The notes below the pieces were generated by a model. The model was not told where the DNA came from. It searched no databases and saw nothing but the letters and a program-made list of their open reading frames with translations. From Candidatus Avimonas faecium (GTDB lineage Bacteria; Bacillota; Clostridia; Oscillospirales; Acutalibacteraceae), in contig CAJFQI010000006.1 of assembly GCA_904419005.1 (NCBI GenBank), positions 1 to 60,317 on the forward strand: 60,317 nt of DNA, read 5' to 3'. A program made the translations under genes and the position numbers. This document shows, one piece after another, positions 7,910 through 16,396 of this stretch (position 1 is the first letter of the stretch; every line of letters starts with the position of its first letter).

Positions 7910-9091
7910 TTACTCCTGCGGGGGACGCTGGGAGGGCCCCTGGCGGGACAGCCGTTTTCCCTCTCCCCTTGGCTTTGCCGCCGCGGTTAGCAGAAAAAGC
8001 GCGCACATCGCCAGCAGGGCGGCGGCCGCCCCGGCCGAGGAGGAGTAGGGGACGATCAGCGCGTCGCTGCGGCTGAGGAAAACCGGGGCTTCCACTGGGA
8101 TATACCGGAAAAGCAGGAGGCTGAAAACGCCCCCCAGCAGCGCGTGCAGCGCCCGCACCGCAAAGAAGCCCCTGCCCACCAGGCTCTTGCCCTGCAGCGA
8201 GGCGGCGACCTGGCAGTGGACGGAGAACCCGCCCCAGCCGAGCGTCATCCCCAGCAGCAGCGGGGCGACGGCGCCGGTGTGCGCAGCTTCCACGCTCCCG
8301 CAGCTCACCTCAAGCAGGCAGGGCAGAAGGCAGGAGGAAAGGGACGACTCAAGGCCGAGCGCCTCAAGCGGCCCCCGCAGGAAGCGGTTGATTGCAGCCG
8401 AGAGCCCGCTCCCATCTGCCAGGGAGAGGACGGCGGCAAACAGCACGATAAACCCGCACATGTACAGCATCGAGCGGCAGGAGCCGTTTACCGCCTCCAC
8501 AAACGCGGCGGCGGGCGAAGGCCGGGCCGAAGGAGCCGCCGCCGGTGATCTCTCCGCCTCGCCGCGGTCCAGCAGCCGCAGCAGGATGCCCAGCGCCACC
8601 GAAGCGGCGATGTGAGCGGCGTACAGCATCACGCCGTAGGCGGCGCTGCCCAGCATCCCTGCCCCCACGGCGCTGATGATAAAGGCCGGGCCGCCGTTGA
8701 CGCAGAAGCAGAGCATCCGCCGCCCCTGCTGCCGGGTGATCGCCCCCCGCTCGACCAGCTCACCGACAGCGATCCCGCCGGCGGGATATCCCCCGATGAA
8801 GCCGACCAGGATGCCGGCCGCACAGCACCCCGGCAGGCCGAAAAGGAAGCGGGTCGGCCCTTCCAGCCGGCGCCCGATCGCCTCGCTCAGCCCGGATTTG
8901 ACCAGGAAGCCTGCCAGGACCAAAAAGGGAAAGAGGGAAGGGATAATAATAGTCGAGCAGATTGACAGCCCCCGGCTGATCCCGGAAGCGGCGGCTTCCG
9001 GCCAGGCCAGCAGCACCGCCCCGGCTCCCGTGCAGGCGGCCAGCAGCGCGCAGGCCGTCAGGGTGGATTTCCGGATGGTTTTGATAAACAT
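7910..9091 (-). CDS. ylbJ: Sporulation integral membrane protein YlbJ
   Basis: 393 residues, multi-pass membrane protein of the YlbJ / nucleoside-recognition (Gate) family. Recognisable stretches are ICSTIIIPSLFPFLVLAG near residue 45, GFIGGYPAGG near 115 and CFCVNGGPAFIIS near 150, each conserved in YlbJ. In Bacillus it is made in the mother cell and is needed for resistant spores. The start has AAAGGGGAA about eleven bases upstream. It is divergent from yqfC and yqfD, other sporulation genes. Charged Arg-rich cytoplasmic tail at the C-terminus. Confidence 0.88.
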   Translation of the reverse strand: MFIKTIRKSTLTACALLAACTGAGAVLLAWPEAAASGISRGLSICSTIIIPSLFPFLVLAGFLVKSGLSEAIGRRLEGPTRFLFGLPGCCAAGILVGFIGGYPAGGIAVGELVERGAITRQQGRRMLCFCVNGGPAFIISAVGAGMLGSAAYGVMLYAAHIAASVALGILLRLLDRGEAERSPAAAPSARPSPAAAFVEAVNGSCRSMLYMCGFIVLFAAVLSLADGSGLSAAINRFLRGPLEALGLESSLSSCLLPCLLEVSCGSVEAAHTGAVAPLLLGMTLGWGGFSVHCQVAASLQGKSLVGRGFFAVRALHALLGGVFSLLLFRYIPVEAPVFLSRSDALIVPYSSSAGAAAALLAMCALFLLTAAAKPRGEGKRLSRQGPSQRPPQE

Positions 9092-9112
9092 CGGCAGGAT
9101 TCCCCTTTCTGC

Positions 9113-9134
9113 CTACGTCCATAAATGGACGTAG
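9113..9134. promoter_or_regulatory. Inverted repeat upstream of ylbJ
   Basis: CTACGTCCAT and its exact complement ATGGACGTAG are separated by two A residues, 21 bases upstream of the ylbJ start on its promoter side. The symmetry suits a dimeric regulator; no known site was recognised. Confidence 0.5.
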
Positions 9135-9368
9135 CGTCCGCAAACGGCCGTAGGCGTTCGTTCCCGCACCGCTGCGGCCGTCCGCCCCGGGCGGGGATGG
9201 AGAGGGCCGCTGCGGCAGGGCGGAGCCTTCTGTTTTATTCCTATGTTTGTCCGCCCGCATTATTCCCCTTTCCGCCGCATATTTTTATTGGCAGGGAAAC
9301 CGGGCGGCTTTGCCCGCCGAGAACTCCGCGGCGGGCAAAGGGCCGCGGCCGGGAAAGGACGGATCCGA

Positions 9369-9683
9369 ATGAAAACCAAACGGCGCAGAAGATTGCGGGA
9401 GCCCTCCCGCTTGCCGGCCTACAGCATCTCCTCCCGCGTGGAAAAGGCGCTGGAGCTGCCGGTCGGTTCCCTCAGCGATATGGCCCGCATTGAGCTGTCC
9501 GGCAACCGCCGGGCAGTGATTGAAGGCTGCCGAGGGATCGTGGAGTACGGGGAGGAGGTCATCCGGCTCAGCACCGACAACGGGATTGTCCGCTTTATGG
9601 GGCGCTCGCTGCATATGAACAGCATGACCGAGGACCGGGCCGTTATTGAGGGTATCATCCTTTCGCTGGAATATTTGTCGTAA
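9369..9683 (+). CDS. yqfC: YabP/YqfC family sporulation protein
   Basis: 104 residues. The basic N-terminus (KTKRRRRLRE) is followed by a compact beta-rich domain with ARIELSGNRRAVIEGCRGI and a C-terminal IEGIILSLEYL, matching YqfC. In Bacillus the gene belongs to the SigE regulon and lies directly before yqfD, as here. The ATG has AAAGGA nine bases upstream; the open frame further upstream is Arg/Gly-rich and not protein-like. Role in the mother cell is by homology. Confidence 0.85.
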   Translation: MKTKRRRRLREPSRLPAYSISSRVEKALELPVGSLSDMARIELSGNRRAVIEGCRGIVEYGEEVIRLSTDNGIVRFMGRSLHMNSMTEDRAVIEGIILSLEYLS

Positions 9684-9793
9684 TCGGCCCGAAAGGGCAA
9701 AAAAGCGGGTCTGCAGCGGGCGCACCGAGCCGGATTGCGGAGCGCCCCAGCTGATAAAGCGGGTTAAGAACCACGGAAAGGGCGGTTGAGACC

Positions 9794-10996
9794 ATGTTTT
9801 TTACAAAGCTGCTGCGCTGGCTGCTGGGCTGGGTGCGGCTGGATGCGGAGGGCGGCTTCCCTGAACGGCTGCTGAACCTGCTGGCGCGGGACGAGGTGGC
9901 GTTTTGGGATGTGCGACGCGGCGGGGAAACGCTCAGCCTCTGCTGCCCCGCGCGGAGCTACCGGCGGCTGAGGCGGCCCGCGCGCAAGGCGGGGATGCGG
10001 CTGAAGGTCAAGCAGCGGCACGGCGCGCCGTTTTTCCTACGCCGGTACCGGGCGCGTCCCGGGCTGGCGGTGGGGCTGCTGGCTTTTCTGGCCGTGCTTC
10101 AGCTTTTCGCCCAGCGGACATGGGTGGTCGAGGTACGGGGCAACGAAGCGGTGCCGACGGACGAGATCCTCGCCGTGATGCAAAAGCTCGGCGTGCAGGA
10201 GGGGAAGGACCTGGGGGATCTGGATATCCCCACGCTCCAGCTGCAGGCGCTGCACGAGCTGCCCGACCTGGCCTGGTGTACGGTCAATCTCATGGGGAGC
10301 GTCGCCTATGTTGAGGTGACGGAGCGGATCCCTACCCCCGAGCTGTCGAACGCGGATGAGCCCTCGAATATCAAAGCGGCCCGGGATGGGCGGATCGTCC
10401 GGATAGAAACCTATACCGGCCAGGCCCTGGTCAAGGAGGGGGACGCCGTCGCCCAGGGGATGCTCTTGGTCAGCGGCGTTGTGGAAAGCAGCGCCGGCCC
10501 GGTTTTCCGGCGCTCCCAGGCCCGCATCCTGGCTGAAACCGAGCGGCGCCTAGAGGTACGCGTCCCGCTGGAGGAGACGCTGCTCCTGCCGACCGGCCAG
10601 GAGATCCTGCGCCCCAGCCTGCGGCTGTTTACGCTGGAAATCCCCCTGTTCACCGACGGGCCGATTGAGGGGCAGACTGCCCTGAGCGTAACGCGCCATA
10701 CGCTGACGGCCGGGGAGATCCACCTGCCGGTAAGCATTATCAATCGGCGGTATGCCCGCCTGGAGCCGGTCGCCGTGACCCGCACGCCGGAGGAGGCTGC
10801 CGCCCTCGCTGCGGAGCGGCTGGCAGAAAAGGTGGAAAAGGAGCTGTCCGCAGCGGAAATTATCGGCCGAAAGGAATCCGGGCGGCTGGAAAACGGCGGT
10901 TATATCCTGTCCGGGGAGTATCGCTGCATTGAGGAAATCGGCATGGAGGAACAGCTCCGGATTGAAAATCAGACGGCGGAGGGCACTCTGAAATAG
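9794..10996 (+). CDS. yqfD: Sporulation protein YqfD
   Basis: 400 residues, normal for YqfD. One transmembrane helix near residues 88-110 (GLAVGLLAFLAVLQLFA) separates a short cytoplasmic part from a large outer part containing a POTRA-like region and a lipoyl/HlyD-like segment (IKAARDGRIVRIETYTGQALVKEGDAV). In Bacillus it is a SigE-dependent sporulation protein. It lies 110 bases after yqfC and precedes phoH, the gene order conserved in many spore formers. Confidence 0.88.
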   Translation: MFFTKLLRWLLGWVRLDAEGGFPERLLNLLARDEVAFWDVRRGGETLSLCCPARSYRRLRRPARKAGMRLKVKQRHGAPFFLRRYRARPGLAVGLLAFLAVLQLFAQRTWVVEVRGNEAVPTDEILAVMQKLGVQEGKDLGDLDIPTLQLQALHELPDLAWCTVNLMGSVAYVEVTERIPTPELSNADEPSNIKAARDGRIVRIETYTGQALVKEGDAVAQGMLLVSGVVESSAGPVFRRSQARILAETERRLEVRVPLEETLLLPTGQEILRPSLRLFTLEIPLFTDGPIEGQTALSVTRHTLTAGEIHLPVSIINRRYARLEPVAVTRTPEEAAALAAERLAEKVEKELSAAEIIGRKESGRLENGGYILSGEYRCIEEIGMEEQLRIENQTAEGTLK

Positions 10997-11079
10997 TTAA
11001 TTTGATAAAATCACTATATAAGGTAAATATCCATACGGCATGAGCGGAAAAAACGATGAAATTTTGTATAAAACGCGAA

Positions 11080-11107
11080 ATGACAAAGAAATTATTTGTG
11101 ATATAAT
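11080..11107 (+). promoter_or_regulatory. SigA-type promoter upstream of phoH
   Basis: ATGACA and TATAAT are separated by 16 bases in an AT-rich stretch between yqfD and phoH, about 160 bases before the phoH start. It would drive the phoH-ybeY-dgkA-era-recO cluster separately from the sporulation genes. The rest of the 271-base gap (a GC-rich stretch of about 110 bases) shows nothing else I can name. Confidence 0.7.
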
Positions 11108-11267
11108 AAACACAAAAGGTGAATTTCCGTACAAATGCGGAAACATTTTTCTCCTTTCGGCGGTTCCGGCGCCTGCCGGCCGGGCCCGCCCCGCCTTTGC
11201 CGGCTGCGGCAAGGGCGTGCTTTAGGCAGTCCTCCGCGCCAGGAACGACAAAAACCAGGAAAGGGGC

Positions 11268-12290
11268 ATGCGGATGATCGAACAAATCGTAAATGTTGAC
11301 CGGATGGAGCAGGCGGTATCCCTGTTTGGCAGCTTTGACGAGAACGTCCGGCTGATTGAACAGCATTATGGAGTGGATATCATCACCCGCGGTACCGACC
11401 TGAAGGTGAGCGGGGAGCCGGAAGCGGTCGGCAAGGCCGTCCGGGCCATTCAGGGGCTGCTGCAGCTGATTAACCGCGGCGAGCAGCTCGGGGAGCAGAA
11501 TGTCCGCTATGTCCTGATGCTGGTTGACGAAGGCGGGGAGGACCAGCTCCCGCAGCTTTCCTCCGACAGCATCTGCATTACCTCCAAGGGCCGCCCGGTC
11601 AAGCCCAAAACGCTGGGGCAGAAGGCCTATGTGGAGGCGATCCGTAAGAACACCATTGTGCTGGGCGTGGGCCCCGCCGGCACCGGCAAGACGTATCTTG
11701 CCGTGGCGATGGCGGTCAACGCCTTCCGCGCCAAGGAGGTCAACCGGATTATCCTGACCCGCCCCGCTGTAGAGGCGGGGGAGAAGCTGGGCTTCCTGCC
11801 GGGCGACCTCCAATCCAAGGTAGACCCGTATCTCCGCCCGTTGTATGACGCGCTGTTTGATATGCTCGGCGCCGAAAGCTACCAGAAGTATCTTGAGCGG
11901 GGGAATATCGAGGTCGCGCCGCTGGCGTATATGCGCGGGCGGACGCTGGACGACAGCTTCGTGATCCTTGACGAGGCGCAGAATACCACGCCGGAGCAGA
12001 TGAAGATGTTTTTAACCCGGCTGGGCTTCAATTCTAAAATGGTTGTCACCGGGGACGTGACCCAGATCGACCTCCCCGACGGGAGGAAAAGCGGCCTCAA
12101 GGAGGTCATGAAGGTGCTCAAAGGGGTCGAAGATATCGGCATCTGCACCTTCAGCCAAAAGGATGTGGTACGCCATCAGCTGGTGCAGCGCATCGTGCAG
12201 GCGTATGAGAAGTATGAACGACACGAAAAATATGAAGAAGGGAAACGATACAGAAGCTATGGAAAAAATCAAAGTAATCATCGAGAATAA
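11268..12290 (+). CDS. phoH: PhoH family ATPase
   Basis: 340 residues. An N-terminal KH-like region (residues 15-90) precedes the PhoH P-loop NTPase with Walker A GVGPAGTGKTYLA near residue 140 and Walker B DDSFVILDEAQNTTPEQ near 230; GDVTQIDLP is the sensor region. PhoH proteins are cytoplasmic ATPases linked to RNA metabolism; in this cluster they associate with YbeY and Era, both ribosome-maturation factors. A start six bases later (ATG 11274) is also possible. Its 3' end overlaps the ybeY start. Confidence 0.92.
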   Translation: MRMIEQIVNVDRMEQAVSLFGSFDENVRLIEQHYGVDIITRGTDLKVSGEPEAVGKAVRAIQGLLQLINRGEQLGEQNVRYVLMLVDEGGEDQLPQLSSDSICITSKGRPVKPKTLGQKAYVEAIRKNTIVLGVGPAGTGKTYLAVAMAVNAFRAKEVNRIILTRPAVEAGEKLGFLPGDLQSKVDPYLRPLYDALFDMLGAESYQKYLERGNIEVAPLAYMRGRTLDDSFVILDEAQNTTPEQMKMFLTRLGFNSKMVVTGDVTQIDLPDGRKSGLKEVMKVLKGVEDIGICTFSQKDVVRHQLVQRIVQAYEKYERHEKYEEGKRYRSYGKNQSNHRE

Positions 12291-12765
12291 GCAGAAAACC
12301 GTCCGTGTCCCTACCGGCGTGCGGCTTCTCATCCGCCGCTGCTGCCATGCGACGTTGGAGCTGGAGGGGTTTGAAGGCTCCGCCGAGATCAGCGTGACCA
12401 TCGTGGACGACGACCAGATCCGCCAGCTTAACAACGAGCACCGCCATATTGATTCGGTGACCGACGTGCTGTCCTTCCCGCTGGGGGAAAACGGGCAGTA
12501 CGACATCAACCCGGCCACCGGCGCCAAGATGCTGGGCGACGTGGTGCTTTCGATTGAGCGCGCCCAGGCCCAGGCGGAGCAGTTCGGCCATTCCCTGCAG
12601 CGGGAGATCGGGTATCTGACCGTGCATTCGGTGCTGCATCTGCTGGGCTATGACCATGTGGACGGCGGGCTGGAGGCCGTCCGGATGCGGGAAAGGGAAG
12701 AAGCGATCATGACGTCAGTCGGCCTGCCCCGCGGCGCCAGCTATGTAATGAACGGCGGGAAATAA
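12259..12765 (+). CDS. ybeY: Endoribonuclease YbeY, rRNA maturation factor
   Basis: 168 residues from ATG 12259. The metal site HSVLHLLGYDH (HxxxHxxxxxH) near residue 120 identifies the UPF0054/YbeY zinc-dependent RNase acting on 16S rRNA 3' ends and on ribosome quality control. DSVTDVLSFP is the second conserved motif. The gene overlaps phoH by 32 bases, so translation may be coupled. In-frame ATGs at 12214 and 12232 give longer versions; I prefer the one that matches the family length. Confidence 0.92.
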   Translation: MEKIKVIIENKQKTVRVPTGVRLLIRRCCHATLELEGFEGSAEISVTIVDDDQIRQLNNEHRHIDSVTDVLSFPLGENGQYDINPATGAKMLGDVVLSIERAQAQAEQFGHSLQREIGYLTVHSVLHLLGYDHVDGGLEAVRMREREEAIMTSVGLPRGASYVMNGGK

Positions 12766-12876
12766 ATAGGGTGGGGATGCGGCGTCGGCCGCTCCTCCGG
12801 CGGCCGGTACGCTTGGCCCCGCCTTTTGAGAAAGGGACGGCGTGCCGGCCTGGCGCGAGGGCAGCATGAGGGCAGT

Positions 12877-13338
12877 ATGAAAGGCTTTTTGATGGGATTT
12901 GTGTATGCCGGGCGGGGCCTGTGGTTCTGCCTGCGGCATGAACGCAATTTCCGGATCCATTTGGTTGCGGCGGCGGCCGTGCTGGGGATCGCCCCGTTTT
13001 TCCATCTTTCGCGGGGGGAATGGGCGGCGCTGCTTTTGACGCTCGCCCTGGTTATCGGCGCGGAGGCGCTCAATACCGCGGTGGAACAGGCGGTGGATCT
13101 GGCTAGCCCCGGCCGCCATCCCAAGGCCCGCGCCGCAAAGGATGCTGCGGCGGGGGCCGTTTTGGTCTGCGCCGCGGCCGCCGTCGGGGTTGGGATCGCC
13201 CTCTTTTCCCGCCCGGCCGGCTGGGCGGCCCTAGCCGCTTTCCTGCTGGGCAGGCCCTGGCGCTTGGCGGCGCTGCTCCTGCTGGCGGCGCTGGCGCTGT
13301 GGTTCATCTTTGGCGGCGGGGCAAGGAAAGAAAAATAG
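12877..13338 (+). CDS. dgkA: Diacylglycerol/undecaprenol kinase family membrane protein
   Basis: 153 residues with several membrane helices. NFRIHLVAAAAVLG, ALNTAVEQAVDL and AAKDAAAGAVLV are the family's conserved segments, the Glu/Asn/Asp residues forming the ATP and metal site. In Gram-positive bacteria this family phosphorylates undecaprenol, recycling the cell-wall lipid carrier. There is a longer hydrophobic C-terminus than in the minimal enzyme, ending in a basic tail. The start at the conserved KGFLMGFVYAGRG is preferred over upstream in-frame ATGs. It lies between ybeY and era, as usual. Confidence 0.9.
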   Translation: MKGFLMGFVYAGRGLWFCLRHERNFRIHLVAAAAVLGIAPFFHLSRGEWAALLLTLALVIGAEALNTAVEQAVDLASPGRHPKARAAKDAAAGAVLVCAAAAVGVGIALFSRPAGWAALAAFLLGRPWRLAALLLLAALALWFIFGGGARKEK

Positions 13339-13427
13339 GACCGGCACGCTGGATACCGCCGGATCAAGGAGACAAATAAAGGGGAGAGCGTCCGAGAAAA
13401 TAAGCGGAAGAAAGGGTGGCAGGGAAA

Positions 13428-13799
13428 ATGGAGGAAAGAATCCCCAAAAGGACAACCGGCGGGCTGATTGCGGCTATCCTGGCCGCCGCCGTGCTGGTGA
13501 CGGGCGGCTTGGTTTGCCTGGCGCAGAACATTCCCCTGCAATCCTATCCCAGTTCGCTGGATGTGTGGCTGGCGAACGCCGGCGCCGCGGAAGCCGGGGA
13601 AAGCCAAAAGGCATTCCTAACGCTTGATGAGGCGGCGGCGTATACCGGCATTGATTCGTACAGCCTGTCCCAATGGGCGGCGGAGGGACGCATCGACGGC
13701 TGTTTCCTCCGCCTTCCAGACGGGGCGCTGCTGTTTTCCAGGGACGAGCTGAAGACCGCTGTTGAAGCCCTGATGGCGGCGGGGGCCGACTTCTCCTGA
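13428..13799 (+). CDS. Membrane-anchored excisionase-like HTH protein
   Basis: 123 residues. One N-terminal membrane helix (GLIAAILAAAVLVTGGLVCLA, residues 11-31) is followed by a linker and a helix-turn-helix domain of the MerR/excisionase type (LTLDEAAAYTGIDSYSLSQW, then a wing region and LFSRDELKTAVEAL). In excisionase families this fold binds DNA, but here it would lie outside the cytoplasm unless the topology is inverted. I know no function. AAAGGGTGG is about nine bases before the ATG. The place between dgkA and era is unusual. Confidence 0.75.
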   Translation: MEERIPKRTTGGLIAAILAAAVLVTGGLVCLAQNIPLQSYPSSLDVWLANAGAAEAGESQKAFLTLDEAAAYTGIDSYSLSQWAAEGRIDGCFLRLPDGALLFSRDELKTAVEALMAAGADFS

Positions 13800-13876
13800 C
13801 GGCGGACAGGAGGGCTCCCGTCCAAGCGGAGGGCAACGAGAAAAAAGAGGAAATTACAACGAAACGGAGAAACACT

Positions 13877-14821
13877 ATGCCAACAACGTCAGAATCCAAG
13901 CAGCCGGCAAACCGCCCGGCTACTACCCGCTCGGCCTTCATTGCCCTGATCGGCCGGCCCAACGTGGGAAAGTCGTCCTTGCTCAACGCGATGGTGGGCC
14001 GCAAGGTGGCCATCGTTTCGGACAAGCCTCAGACGACCCGCAACCGCATCATGGGGGTGCTGACCAAGGGGGAGACGCAGCTCGTCTTCCTTGATACCCC
14101 CGGCGCCCACCGCCCCCGCACCCGGCTGGGGGATTTTATGGTCAAGTCGATCAGCGAGGCGGTTTCGGGGGTGGACGCTGCCGTCCTGGTGGCGGAGCCG
14201 ACCCTCGGCGCGGTGAAGGAGGAGGAGCGGAATCTGCTGGCCCAGTGCCGCAAAAGCCGGCTCCCCGTTGTGCTGGTTATCAATAAGACGGATACGCTGG
14301 CGGAGAAAAGCCGGCTCCTGCCGGTAATGGAAAAGTGGCGGCAGGAGTATGATTTTGCGGCGATCCTGCCCGTTTCCGCCCTCACCGGGGACGGCGTGGA
14401 CGACGTGGTGCGGGAGCTGTCGCAGTTCACCTTTGAAAGCCCGCATTTTTTCCCGGACGATATGGTTAGCGACCAGCCGGAGCGGGTGGTCGCGGCCGAG
14501 CTTATCCGGGAGAAGATGCTTTGCCTCCTGCGGGACGAGATCCCGCACGGCGTGGCGGTCGTGATTGAAAGCGCCCGGGAGCGGGAAACCGAGAACGGCC
14601 CGATCTTGGACCTTGACGCTTATATCTACTGCGAAAAGGAGAGCCACAAGGGGATCATCATCGGCAAGCGGGGCGCTATGCTCAAGGAAATCGGCAGCCA
14701 GGCGCGGCAGGAGATGGAGGCGCTGTTCGGCGCGAAGGTCAACCTTCAGTGCTGGGTCAAGGTCAAGGAGGATTGGCGCAACCGGCAGGGACTGCTCGGC
14801 AGCTTTGGATATAAAATGTAA
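13877..14821 (+). CDS. era: GTPase Era
   Basis: 314 residues. G1 GRPNVGKSSLLN near residue 27, G3 DTPGAH near 75 and G4 NKTD near 138 define a translation-factor-type GTPase; the C-terminal half holds the KH domain with the GIIIGKRGAMLKEIG loop that binds the 16S rRNA 3' end. Era acts in 30S subunit maturation. The N-terminus has about 15 extra polar residues. It lies upstream of a yqzL-like gene and recO, the conserved Firmicutes order. Confidence 0.96.
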   Translation: MPTTSESKQPANRPATTRSAFIALIGRPNVGKSSLLNAMVGRKVAIVSDKPQTTRNRIMGVLTKGETQLVFLDTPGAHRPRTRLGDFMVKSISEAVSGVDAAVLVAEPTLGAVKEEERNLLAQCRKSRLPVVLVINKTDTLAEKSRLLPVMEKWRQEYDFAAILPVSALTGDGVDDVVRELSQFTFESPHFFPDDMVSDQPERVVAAELIREKMLCLLRDEIPHGVAVVIESARERETENGPILDLDAYIYCEKESHKGIIIGKRGAMLKEIGSQARQEMEALFGAKVNLQCWVKVKEDWRNRQGLLGSFGYKM

Positions 14822-14924
14822 AGCCCCTTGGAAAAAGGCAGAACTTTCCGTAACAAGTTTCCGGGTATGCCCGCGCACGGATGCGGTATGCTAAGCCTAT
14901 CCAAAACGATGGGAGGCGCGGGAG

Positions 14925-15092
14925 ATGAAACGCGGCGATTTATGGGATGCCTTTGCCAAGACCGGGCGGATTGAGGACTATCTCCGCTACCGCGGCGTGG
15001 ATATTTATCAAATGGCGGACAGCGAGGCGAAAAAACGGCATGAAGCAGACCACCGACGCCCTGATCATCCGGGAAAACAACAATATTGGTGA
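14925..15092 (+). CDS. YqzL-like small protein
   Basis: 55 residues, in the position of Bacillus yqzL between era and recO. The core MKRGDLWDAFAKTGRIEDYL follows the W-x2-F-x2-TG-x-I-x2-YL pattern of YqzL-like proteins; the tail is basic and His-rich. It has one of the strongest ribosome sites in the cluster (GGGAGGCGCGGGAG). Its last 53 bases overlap recO in another frame, so recO translation may depend on it. Function unknown. Confidence 0.75.
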   Translation: MKRGDLWDAFAKTGRIEDYLRYRGVDIYQMADSEAKKRHEADHRRPDHPGKQQYW

Positions 15093-15876
15093 AGCCGACC
15101 GGTTCGTGACCGCCCTGACGCGGGATTTCGGCGTGGTCCGCGCGGCGGCCAGGGGGGCGCGCAACCTCAAAAGCCGGAAGTCCTCCGCTACGCAGCTGCT
15201 GTCTTATTCCCGCCTGACGCTTTACCGCGGGCGGGAAAAATACATAATTGACGATGTCGAACCGATCCGCGTGTTTTTTGAACTGCGCTCCGATATAGAG
15301 AAGCTTTCCCTCTCCCAGTATTTCTGCGAGCTGGCCGGCGTGCTGGCTCCGAGGGAGGAGCCGGCGGAGGATTTCCTGCGGCTCATGCTCAACGCCCTGC
15401 ATTTTTTAGGGGAAGGCAAGCGGGATCCTCGGCAGATCAAGGCGGTCGTGGAGCTGCGCATGGCCGCTCTGGCCGGTTTTATGCCCGACCTGATGGCCTG
15501 TGCCGGCTGCGGCTCGTATGAGGGGCAGGAAATGTGGTTTTCCCCGCAGGAGGGCCTGCTGCTGTGCGGACGGTGCCGTGCCTCCCGGCCGGGGACGGGG
15601 CTGGTGCCGGTGCCGGGCAATGTCCTGGCGGCCATGCGGCATATTGTGTATTCCCCCTTTGACGGCTGTTTTTCCTTTGGGATGGCGCCGGAGGGGATGG
15701 AGCTTTTAGCCCGGCAGACCGAGGGCTTTCTGCTGGCCCAACTGAACCGGGGATTCAAAACCCTTGATTTTTATCATTCCCTCTCAGCGCCGCCCTTCTT
15801 TCCGGAGAAGGGACGCGCGCCCGGCGGGACAGAGGGATCCGCCGGCGAAGGGATGCCGGACGCGGGGGAAGGCTGA
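15040..15876 (+). CDS. recO: DNA repair protein RecO
   Basis: 278 residues. N-terminal OB fold (TDALIIRENNNIGEADRFVTAL), a helical middle, and a zinc site with CAGC near residue 157 and CGRC near 180. RecO anneals SSB-coated single strands and loads RecA with RecR in the RecFOR pathway. The start used is the ATG at KQTTDALIIR, inside the yqzL-like gene; the ORF extends further upstream in frame but that part is antisense-like filler. The C-terminus has an extra Pro/Gly-rich tail of about 30 residues. Confidence 0.92.
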   Translation: MKQTTDALIIRENNNIGEADRFVTALTRDFGVVRAAARGARNLKSRKSSATQLLSYSRLTLYRGREKYIIDDVEPIRVFFELRSDIEKLSLSQYFCELAGVLAPREEPAEDFLRLMLNALHFLGEGKRDPRQIKAVVELRMAALAGFMPDLMACAGCGSYEGQEMWFSPQEGLLLCGRCRASRPGTGLVPVPGNVLAAMRHIVYSPFDGCFSFGMAPEGMELLARQTEGFLLAQLNRGFKTLDFYHSLSAPPFFPEKGRAPGGTEGSAGEGMPDAGEG

Positions 15877-16396
15877 GCCGGAGCCTGCGGCCCCCTTTTC
15901 TGCAAAAGCGGCTTTTCACGCCGTTGTTTTAGCCGAGGGGGAGCAGGCCGGGTGGAAATGCCCTTTTCGGTGTAGGCGCACCGTTCCTTTGGGGATGGCT
16001 CCATGTTGGAAGCCGGCGGAGCGCTTTCAGGCGCAGCTGGATGCCTATTGATGCGGCTTCAACCCGGCGGGGAGGGCTTCGGTTTTCCCTGGGATATCAT
16101 TGCCGCTCGAAGGAAATGGAAAAATATTCCTAAAATTATCTGTCGACGGCGGCGGGAAATTTTGCTATACTGAAAGGAACGGATAGAAAGCGGTATATCG
16201 CGCCGGCGGATCCCCGATAGCTTCGTGAAAATCCCGCCGGGGCCGGCTTTGCCCCGGCAAGTCTAAAAGCCTTTTGCCGCGGGATCGGGCGCTTCTCTTT
16301 TGCGGGCGTCGGTGAAATGGACGCGGAGGACGGCGGATGTCCGGTGCCTGCTTCTGTTGTATTTCTTTGCCGCACGGCGGCGGATCGGAGGAACCC
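15877..16396. other. Gene-free stretch, 520 bases, with a promoter
   Basis: No convincing coding frame. The left half is GC-rich and featureless; the middle holds a SigA-type promoter (annotated separately), followed by a 225-base untranslated leader that contains short GC-rich inverted repeats but no riboswitch I recognise. Confidence 0.5.
16143..16171 (+). promoter_or_regulatory. SigA-type promoter
   Basis: TCGACG and TATACT are 17 bases apart, in the only AT-rich patch between recO and the next gene. It would drive the low-complexity membrane protein and perhaps mutS2. Confidence 0.55.
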
